Source: an uncultured Oscillospiraceae bacterium (GTDB lineage Bacteria > Bacillota > Clostridia > Oscillospirales > Ruminococcaceae). Taken from it: a DNA stretch of 19,860 bases. The notes under the pieces are model-generated. The model did not search any database. It was not told the origin of the DNA and saw nothing but the letters and a program-made list of their open reading frames with translations. Numbering within the stretch: position 1 is the stretch's first letter; each line of letters opens with the position of its first letter. Made by a program: the position numbers and the translations under genes. The DNA is taken from positions 1-19,860 of the forward strand of contig UQGL01000038.1 of NCBI GenBank assembly GCA_900540595.1, written 5' to 3'. Of the stretch, positions 6,073 through 12,039 are shown in pieces.

Positions 6073-6087
6073 AACCTGTGCTATAAT
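6060..6087 (+). promoter_or_regulatory. Promoter of the FMN riboswitch-ribU unit
   Basis: TTGCAT (6060-6065), 16 bp, TATAAT (6082-6087) with an upstream TGC (extended -10). The predicted start near 6094 lies just before the riboswitch. Confidence 0.75.
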
Positions 6088-6099
6088 CTTTAGCAGAAA

Positions 6100-6240
6100 G
6101 TCTGTTTCAGGGCGGGGTGCGATTCCCCACCGGCGGTGAGCGGCGTTGTGCCGCAAGCCCGCGACCGGCTGCGTAAGCAGCCGCTGACCCGGTGTGATTC
6201 CGGGGCCGACGGTATAGTCCGGATGAAAGAAACGGAAAGC
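6100..6240 (+). ncRNA. FMN riboswitch (RFN element)
   Basis: The conserved segments occur in order: AGGGCGGGGTGCGATTCCCC with ACCGGCGGT (from about 6109), AGCCCGCGA (about 6157), then CCCGGTGTGATTCCGGGGCC, GACGGTATAGTCCGGATGAA and AAGAAAC. The closing helix pairs CTGTTTC (6102-6108) with GAAACGG (6229-6235). FMN binding is known to favour the downstream terminator and so shut off riboflavin uptake genes. The terminator at 6261-6299 and ribU at 6366 fit this exactly. Confidence 0.95.
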
Positions 6241-6260
6241 TGTCTGTATTGCTTTTTGTG

Positions 6261-6299
6261 CGCCCTGCTGTATGCTTATACGGCAGGGTGTTTTATTTT
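6261..6299 (+). terminator. Riboswitch-controlled terminator before ribU
   Basis: A 13-bp stem, 6261-6273 with 6278-6290 (core CCCTGC/GCAGGG, two G-T wobbles), has the loop GCTT. TTTTATTTT follows at 6291-6299. It is placed to respond to the FMN riboswitch. Confidence 0.85.
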
Positions 6300-6365
6300 G
6301 CAATGCGCGGAGCCTCCCGGGTTCGTGAATCGGCTTTCACAAATTATATCGGGAGGAATCTCACT

Positions 6366-6962
6366 ATGCAAAACTCTGTCACCAATGTCCGCAAACTCAC
6401 CGGGACCGCCATGCTCGGCGCGGTAGCTGCCGTGCTGATGTATCTGGAATTTCCCATTCCCATCATGCCGTCCTTTGTCAAGCTGGATGTCTCTGAGCTG
6501 CCCGCCCTGCTGGCGGCGTATGCCTACGGCCCTGTGTCCGGCATTGCCGTCTGCCTGATCAAAAACCTGATCAAGCTGCCCAGCACCAGCACTGCTGCCG
6601 TGGGCGAGCTGTTTAACTTTGTCATGGGCGCGCTCTTTGTCGGTGTGGCCGGCTTCGTCTACAAGCGCAGCAAGACCCGCCGCAGCGCACTCATCGGCGC
6701 AGGCGCCGGTGCGCTGGTCATGGCGCTTGTCAGTGTGCCGTACAACTATTTTATAGTTTACCCGGCCTATGTGGTGCTGTACCACCTGCCGCTGGAGGCC
6801 ATCATCGGCATGTATCAGGCCATCAACCCCAGCGTGGACGGACTTCTGGCCTGCCTGCTGACCTTTAACCTGCCGTTTACCCTTTTTAAGGGGCTGCTGG
6901 ACGCAGCGCTCTGCTTCCTGATCTACAAGCCGCTGTCTCCGATCCTGCACGGCAGAAAGTAA
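6366..6962 (+). CDS. ribU: Riboflavin transporter, ECF-type S component
   Basis: This 198-residue integral membrane protein is the substrate-binding S component that captures riboflavin and works with the shared EcfA/EcfA'/EcfT energising module, which is encoded elsewhere. It has about six hydrophobic helices. The N-terminal helix LTGTAMLGAVAAVLMYLEF carries the AxxxA-type small-residue pattern used to dock on EcfT. Family phrases are FVKLDVSELPALLAAYAYGP, LIKNLIKLPSTSTAAVGEL and VPYNYFIVYP. The start is ATG 6366, preceded by GGGAGG (6350-6355); an in-frame extension to 6249 would run through the terminator. The FMN riboswitch directly upstream makes the riboflavin assignment secure. No terminator is obvious after the stop. 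Confidence 0.92.
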   Translation: MQNSVTNVRKLTGTAMLGAVAAVLMYLEFPIPIMPSFVKLDVSELPALLAAYAYGPVSGIAVCLIKNLIKLPSTSTAAVGELFNFVMGALFVGVAGFVYKRSKTRRSALIGAGAGALVMALVSVPYNYFIVYPAYVVLYHLPLEAIIGMYQAINPSVDGLLACLLTFNLPFTLFKGLLDAALCFLIYKPLSPILHGRK

Positions 6963-7055
6963 GGCGCGCGGCCAACCCTAACCGCAAAAACCACACACGG
7001 ACAGCAGAATGTCCTACTTTTGTGCAAAACTGCTGAACTGCACAACGAATTATCG

Positions 7056-7084
7056 TTGACTTAAACAAAAACCTGTGGTATAGT
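7056..7084 (+). promoter_or_regulatory. Promoter of the SAM riboswitch-metK unit
   Basis: TTGACT (7056-7061), 17 bp, TATAGT (7079-7084) with a TGG extended -10 element. The predicted start near 7091 precedes the riboswitch. Confidence 0.8.
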
Positions 7085-7104
7085 AACTTCACAACAACAG
7101 AATA

Positions 7105-7206
7105 GCAACTTATCAAGAGCGGCTGAGGGAACAGGCCCGATGAAGCCCGGCAACCTGCGTGAGAACGCAAGGTGCCAAGTCCTGCGGGAAACCGAAAGAT
7201 AAGCGT
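7105..7206 (+). ncRNA. SAM-I riboswitch (S-box)
   Basis: The S-box core is present: CTTATCAAGAG, GGCTGAGGGA, then GGCCCGATGAAGCCCGGCAA, followed by AAGGTGCCAAGTCCTGC and GAAAGATAAG. Helix P1 pairs CTTATC (7109-7114) with GATAAG (7198-7203). In this class SAM binding promotes termination. A terminator follows at 7210-7242 and metK after it, so the cell should make SAM synthetase when SAM is low. Confidence 0.95.
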
Positions 7207-7209
7207 TTT

Positions 7210-7242
7210 GCGCGCAGTCTTTTCGGCTGCGCGCTTTTTGTT
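7210..7242 (+). terminator. SAM riboswitch terminator
   Basis: GCGCGCAG (7210-7217) and CTGCGCGC (7227-7234) form a perfect 8-bp stem with a 9-nt loop. TTTTTGTTT follows. It starts 6 nt after the P1 helix. Confidence 0.88.
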
Positions 7243-7286
7243 TCCGGGGGTTGCGTTTCTGCCTAAATTAACAGGAGGCTTATACA

Positions 7287-8435
7287 ATGTCCAAAGTTCT
7301 TTTCACATCCGAGTCTGTCACTGAGGGGCATCCCGACAAAATCTGTGACCAGATCTCCGACGCAATCCTCGATGCCATTCTGGCTCAGGACCCCGGTGCC
7401 CGCGTTGCCTGCGAGACGACCTGCTCCACGGGCCTTGTCCATATCATGGGCGAGATCACGACCGACTGCTATGTCGACATCCCCGGCACTGCCCGCGAGG
7501 TCATCCGCTCGATCGGCTATGACCGCGCCAAGTATGGCTTTGACTGCGAGACCTGCGGTGTCATCACCAACATTGACGGCCAGAGCCCTGACATTGCGCT
7601 GGGTACCAACGATGAGGTTGCCGGTGCCGGTGATCAGGGCATGATGTTCGGCTATGCCTGCGATGAAACGCCCGAGCTGATGCCGCTGCCCATCAGCCTG
7701 GCCCACAAGCTGGCCAAGCGCCTGACCGAGGTCCGCAAGAACGGAACCCTTGATTACCTGCGCCCGGACGGCAAGAGTCAGGTCACGGTCGAATATCAGG
7801 ACGGCAAGCCTGTGCGTGTGGACGCCGTGGTCATCTCCAGCCAGCACAGCCCTGATGTCAGTCAGGAGCAGCTGCATGCGGACATTCGCCGTGAGGTCAT
7901 CGAGAAGGTTATCCCGGCAGAACTGCTGGACGAGAACACCAAGTACTACATCAACCCCACCGGCCGCTTTGTCGTTGGCGGCCCGCAGGGTGACTCCGGC
8001 CTGACCGGCCGCAAGATCATCGTGGATACCTACGGCGGCTATGCCCGCCACGGCGGCGGTGCCTTCAGCGGCAAGGACCCCAGCAAGGTCGACCGCTCTG
8101 CCGCCTATGCCGCCCGCTGGGTCGCCAAGAATGTGGTAGCCGCCGGTCTTGCCACCAAGTGCGAGGTCGAGCTGGCTTATGCCATCGGTGTGGCCAAGCC
8201 GGTCTCCATCATGGTCGATACCTTCGGCACCGGCAAGGTGGCCGATGAGAAGATCGAGCAGGCTGTTGAGAAGGTCTTTGACCTGACCCCTGCCGCCATC
8301 ATCCGTGAGCTTGACCTGCGCAAGCCCATCTATCGCCAGCTGGCCGCCTACGGACACATGGGCCGTGAGGATCTGGGCGTCAAGTGGGAGAACACCGACC
8401 GCGCCGAGGCCCTGAAGGCCGCCGTCGCCGAATAA
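7287..8435 (+). CDS. metK: S-adenosylmethionine synthetase
   Basis: This 382-residue enzyme has the usual family length. It makes SAM, phosphate and pyrophosphate from methionine and ATP in the cytosol as a tetramer. Signature segments are [19 protein letters not shown] (residues 8-26), [11 protein letters not shown] (113-123, ATP-binding loop) and the P-loop-like GGGAFSGKD (256-264), followed by KVDRSAAY. The start ATG 7287 has AGGAGG at 7273-7278. Regulation is by the SAM-I riboswitch and terminator directly upstream. It is a single-gene unit closed by the terminator at 8450-8485. Nothing is unusual about the protein. Confidence 0.97.
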   Translation: MSKVLFTSESVTEGHPDKICDQISDAILDAILAQDPGARVACETTCSTGLVHIMGEITTDCYVDIPGTAREVIRSIGYDRAKYGFDCETCGVITNIDGQSPDIALGTNDEVAGAGDQGMMFGYACDETPELMPLPISLAHKLAKRLTEVRKNGTLDYLRPDGKSQVTVEYQDGKPVRVDAVVISSQHSPDVSQEQLHADIRREVIEKVIPAELLDENTKYYINPTGRFVVGGPQGDSGLTGRKIIVDTYGGYARHGGGAFSGKDPSKVDRSAAYAARWVAKNVVAAGLATKCEVELAYAIGVAKPVSIMVDTFGTGKVADEKIEQAVEKVFDLTPAAIIRELDLRKPIYRQLAAYGHMGREDLGVKWENTDRAEALKAAVAE

Positions 8436-8449
8436 TTGCTGCTTATGCC

Positions 8450-8485
8450 GCGCCCCGCACCGCCAATGGTGCGGGGCGCTTTTTT
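8450..8485 (+). terminator. metK terminator
   Basis: GCGCCCCGCACC (8450-8461), loop GCCAAT and GGTGCGGGGCGC (8468-8479) form a perfect 12-bp stem. TTTTTT follows at 8480-8485. Confidence 0.92.
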
Positions 8486-8568
8486 GTGCGCGGGGCAAAG
8501 GCGGTTTTTCAAAAAAATATATCTGCAATCCTGCCAAACATTTTACATCCGTACCGCCGATTTTTGGT

Positions 8569-8597
8569 TTGCCAAATGCCACTGTATGGGGTATAAT
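8569..8597 (+). promoter_or_regulatory. Promoter of recD2-mreB-like unit
   Basis: TTGCCA (8569-8574), 17 bp, TATAAT (8592-8597). It lies inside an in-frame 5' extension of recD2, which shows that the extension is not translated. Confidence 0.8.
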
Positions 8598-8645
8598 ATC
8601 TTTATCTGTGAAAGTGCGGCGATTTTGCGGGAAAGGAGGGCAAGG

Positions 8646-10904
8646 ATGGAGCAGAACGAACAGCAGCTGATGAAGCTGGAGGGTACGGTCGAGCATGTGA
8701 TCTACGAAAATGCCGATACCGGCTATGCGGTTTTTGAGGTCGATGCAAACGGGACCGATGTTGTGGTGGCCGGCAATGTGGGCGGCGTGGACAACGGCAT
8801 GTCCGTGACGGTTTACGGCCACATGGTCAACCACCCCAGCTATGGCGAGCAGTTCCGTGCCGAGACCATTGAGGCCCGCCTGCCCGAGGATACAAGCGCC
8901 ATTTTAAGCTATCTTTCCAGCGGTGTGCTGCCTTATATCGGACCATCCACCGCCAAAAAGATCGTCTCCCGCTTTGGAGAGGACACCCTGACGGTCATCG
9001 CCGAAACGCCGCAGCGCCTCTGCGAGCTCAAGGGCATCACCGAGCAGAAGGCTGCCGTCATCTCCAATGAATTCCGCCGCATGTACGGTGTGCGGGAGGT
9101 CGTGGCATGGTTTGCCCGCTACGGGCTGACCGCCCAGCAGGCGGTCACTGCCTACCGCGCCTTCGGCCCGCATACCGTGGAGGCGCTGACCCAGAACCCC
9201 TACCTGCTCTGCGGGGAGCCGCTGCAGCTCAAATTCGGTCAGGTGGACGGTATTGCTGCCGCCCTGCAGTTTGAGACAGGCTGCCGCCTGCGGGTCACAG
9301 CAGGGCTTTTGTATGCACTGCGCCACAATGCAGGCAACGGTCACACCTGCCTGCCGCGCGGCAAGCTGCTGGAAACAACCTCGAAATTTCTGCGGGTGGC
9401 CCCGCCGGAAATCGAAGCCGGGCTTGAGGAACTGCTCTCAACCGAGGAGCTGCGCACCCGCACCTTTGACGGCACAGAGTATATCTATCTGCCCGATCTC
9501 TACGCTGCGGAGGAGGATATTGCCGCCCGCCTCGGGCAGCTTTCGACCTTCCCGACCGAGGCCCCCAAGACGCTGGACACTGATATACGCGCACTGGAGA
9601 TCGCACAGGGTTTCGCCTATGCGCCGCTGCAGCAGCAGGCAATCCGGCTGGCGCTGTCCAGCCGGGTGATGGTCCTGACCGGCGGCCCCGGCACCGGCAA
9701 AACAACAACGGTCAATGCGATTCTCGCCCTGTATGAGGCTATGTATGACCGTGTCGCGCTCTGTGCGCCCACGGGCCGCGCCGCCAAACGCCTGAGTGAG
9801 CTGACCCACCATGCGGCCTCAACGATCCACCGCCTGCTGGAGGTGGACTACAGCACCGGCAATGTGCGGTTTATCCATAACGAGAAGAACCTTTTAAAAT
9901 ATGATGTCATCATCCTCGATGAGATGAGCATGGTGGATGTAAAGCTGTTTCAGGCCCTGCTTGCGGCGGCGCGCTACCACTGCCGCATCATCATGGTGGG
10001 GGACGCCGACCAGCTGCCCAGCGTGGGGCCGGGCAACATTCTGGGTGAGATACTGCGTGCCGATGTTGTCCCCACTGTGCGGCTGACCGATATCTTCCGT
10101 CAGGCGCAGAAAAGCCTGATCGTCCAGAACGCTCACCGCATTGTGGAGGGACAGATGCCCCAAAAGGGCGGTGCGCAGGACGATTTCTTCATGATCGAGG
10201 CCAACGGCCTTGCCTGTCAGAAGCTCGTCTGCGACCTCGTCAGCACCCGCCTTCCCAAGGCCTACGGCTTTGACCCGGTCCGGGATATTCAGGTGCTTTG
10301 CCCGACCAAGGTCGGCCCGACCGGCAGCGTGGAGCTGAACAAGCGCCTGCAGGAGATCCTGAATCCGCCCGCCAAGGGCAAGGCGCAGCTTGGCACGGCG
10401 GAGAGCGCCAAGATCCTGCGCCTGGGCGACAAGGTCATGCAAATCAAGAATGATTATGACATTACCTTTGAGCGTCAGGGCGCGGAGGCCGGTGTCGGTG
10501 CCTACAACGGTGATATGGGTGTCATTACCGGCGTGGATGTGGACGCCCGCAGCGTTACGGTGCAGATGGATGACCGCAAATATACCTACACCGCCGACCA
10601 GCTTAATGAGCTGGAGCCGGCCTACGCTGTCACGGTACACAAGAGTCAGGGCTCGGAGTTTCCGGCTGTTGTGCTGCCGGCGGCTGATGTGCCGGCGAGG
10701 CTGTGCTACCGCAATCTTTTGTATACCGGCGTGACCCGCGCGCGCAGGCTCTGCGTGCTGGCAGGCACAGCCCGCACCGAGCAGGCCATGGTGCAGAATG
10801 TACGCCAGAACATGCGGTTCAGCGGTCTGCGCTACCTTTTAAAAGAGGCCGCGGCCCCGGCGGACAATGGCAATACCAACTTAGCTATGGAGAACGATCC
10901 ATGA
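8646..10904 (+). CDS. recD2: RecD2-type 5'-3' DNA helicase
   Basis: This 752-residue superfamily 1B helicase unwinds DNA in the 5' to 3' direction. RecD2 acts without RecBC in Gram-positive bacteria and limits replication-fork and recombination problems. An N-terminal OB-like strand region (GTVEHVIYENADTGYAVFEV) and helix-hairpin-helix segments (SGVLPYIGPSTAKKIVSRFG) precede the motor. Walker A is GGPGTGKTT (346-354), motif II is DEMSMVD (from Asp425) and motif III is GDADQLPSVGPG. The C-terminal motifs AVTVHKSQGSEF and LLYTGVTRAR complete the UvrD-like core. The length fits RecD2. The frame is open back to 8436, but the promoter at 8569-8597 and the ribosome binding site AAAGGAGGG (8632-8640) fix the start at ATG 8646. 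Its TGA overlaps the next start (ATGA), so the two genes are translationally coupled. Confidence 0.93.
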   Translation: MEQNEQQLMKLEGTVEHVIYENADTGYAVFEVDANGTDVVVAGNVGGVDNGMSVTVYGHMVNHPSYGEQFRAETIEARLPEDTSAILSYLSSGVLPYIGPSTAKKIVSRFGEDTLTVIAETPQRLCELKGITEQKAAVISNEFRRMYGVREVVAWFARYGLTAQQAVTAYRAFGPHTVEALTQNPYLLCGEPLQLKFGQVDGIAAALQFETGCRLRVTAGLLYALRHNAGNGHTCLPRGKLLETTSKFLRVAPPEIEAGLEELLSTEELRTRTFDGTEYIYLPDLYAAEEDIAARLGQLSTFPTEAPKTLDTDIRALEIAQGFAYAPLQQQAIRLALSSRVMVLTGGPGTGKTTTVNAILALYEAMYDRVALCAPTGRAAKRLSELTHHAASTIHRLLEVDYSTGNVRFIHNEKNLLKYDVIILDEMSMVDVKLFQALLAAARYHCRIIMVGDADQLPSVGPGNILGEILRADVVPTVRLTDIFRQAQKSLIVQNAHRIVEGQMPQKGGAQDDFFMIEANGLACQKLVCDLVSTRLPKAYGFDPVRDIQVLCPTKVGPTGSVELNKRLQEILNPPAKGKAQLGTAESAKILRLGDKVMQIKNDYDITFERQGAEAGVGAYNGDMGVITGVDVDARSVTVQMDDRKYTYTADQLNELEPAYAVTVHKSQGSEFPAVVLPAADVPARLCYRNLLYTGVTRARRLCVLAGTARTEQAMVQNVRQNMRFSGLRYLLKEAAAPADNGNTNLAMENDP

Positions 10905-11959
10905 AACAATACGACATCGGAATTGATCTGGGCACGACCTCGATCATCATTGCGACCGAGGAGCAGGGTGTGGTTTTCCGCCAGCCGACCATCGGCGCGG
11001 TGGACACCCGCACCAACTCCATCATTGCAGTGGGGGACGCCGCCCTGAAGATGGTGGGCCGTGCGCCCGCCCATATCGACCTTGTGCGCCCGCTGCGTGA
11101 CGGCATTATACAGGACCACCGCATGACGAACGAACTGATTGTGCGGTTTGTCAACGAGGTCTGCCGCTCCCGTTTCTTCAAGCCGCGCATCGCCGTCTGC
11201 GTGCCGGCCGCCATCACCGGCATTGAGGCGGACGCCGTAGTGGAATCCGTCATGGCGGCAGGGGCCAAGCAGGTCTTTCTGGTAGATGAGCCGGTGGCCG
11301 CTGCGCTCGGTGCCGGGCTGCAGATTCGCCAGCCGCACGGCTGTATGGTCGTGGACATCGGCGGCGGCTCCACCGATATTGCCGTCATCAGCATGGGCGG
11401 CCGGGTCAAGGCGGCCAGCCTGCCGGTGGCGGGCAACGCCTTTGACAACTGCATCGCCCAGTATGTGCAGGAAAAATTCCAGATCGCCATCGGCCCGCTG
11501 ACCGCCGAGCAGCTGAAAAAGCAGGTGGCTTGCTGCACCAAAAGCGAATTTGAGGGTGTTATGGAGGTGCGCGGTCATTCTTGGGAGACGAACCTGCCTG
11601 CCCGCCGCGTTGTCTACACCCGCGATCTCTATGAGCCTGTGCAGGAGCTGGCTGCCCGCATTGCCGCTGCCGCCCGCAATGTGCTGGAAAGCACCCCGCC
11701 CGAACTGGCAGCGGATGTATCCTCCACCGGCGTGCTGCTGACCGGCGGCGGCTCTCTGCTGCGCGGGCTGGCAAGCTATATCGCAGGGGAACTGCACACC
11801 GATGTGGCCATTGCGCCCGACCCGCTCAACTGCGTGGCGCGCGGTACGGCCATCAGCCTGAGCGAAGGAAAATATCTTACCGCAGGCTTCCGCGATGCCA
11901 CGCCCAAAAGCTGGAACAAGCGCCTGAACCACACCTATGACCCTTTCTCTGCGGAGTGA
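10901..11959 (+). CDS. MreB/Mbl-like bacterial actin
   Basis: This 352-residue protein has the actin-fold ATPase motifs: phosphate 1 IGIDLGTTS (residues 6-14), VDEPVAAALGAG in the centre, phosphate 2 VVDIGGGSTD (150-159) and the adenosine motif GVLLTGGGSLLRG. MreB-type filaments guide cell-wall synthesis along the membrane. Phosphate 1 differs from the usual MreB GIDLGTANT, and a tail of about 20 residues after the last motif (GFRDATPKSWNKRLNHTYDP) extends beyond a typical MreB. It may thus be a divergent paralogue. No mreC or mreD follows; the gene instead overlaps recD2 by 4 bp (ATGA) and precedes pcrA. A frame extension back to 10703 lies within recD2 and is discounted; GGAG at 10889-10892 supports ATG 10901. 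Confidence 0.85.
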   Translation: MKQYDIGIDLGTTSIIIATEEQGVVFRQPTIGAVDTRTNSIIAVGDAALKMVGRAPAHIDLVRPLRDGIIQDHRMTNELIVRFVNEVCRSRFFKPRIAVCVPAAITGIEADAVVESVMAAGAKQVFLVDEPVAAALGAGLQIRQPHGCMVVDIGGGSTDIAVISMGGRVKAASLPVAGNAFDNCIAQYVQEKFQIAIGPLTAEQLKKQVACCTKSEFEGVMEVRGHSWETNLPARRVVYTRDLYEPVQELAARIAAAARNVLESTPPELAADVSSTGVLLTGGGSLLRGLASYIAGELHTDVAIAPDPLNCVARGTAISLSEGKYLTAGFRDATPKSWNKRLNHTYDPFSAE

Positions 11960-11963
11960 AGTG

Positions 11964-11972
11964 TGGTATAAT
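11964..11972 (+). promoter_or_regulatory. Extended -10 promoter of pcrA
   Basis: TGG followed by TATAAT (11967-11972) is an extended -10 element just after the mreB-like stop. The -35 region (TTTCTC, 11944-11949) is poor, which extended -10 promoters tolerate. A small stem GGGGT/ACCCC (12009-12013, 12020-12024) lies in the leader. Confidence 0.6.
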
Positions 11973-12039
11973 AAAAAATATTCTCTGTAGAGACAACGCC
12001 GCCGTGTAGGGGTACGAACACCCCATGAAAGGACTTCCC

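Noticed and set aside
6249..6365. 39-residue N-terminal extension of RibU
   Set aside because: It would read through the riboswitch terminator; the GGGAGG site and RibU homology begin at 6366.
8436..8645. 70-residue N-terminal extension of RecD2
   Set aside because: It would be translated through the metK terminator and the recD2 promoter.
7263..8834. Long open frame on the minus strand opposite metK (about 520 codons)
   Set aside because: It is a shadow of GC-rich codon use in metK, contains no family motif, and crosses the riboswitch-metK and terminator signals that belong to the plus strand.
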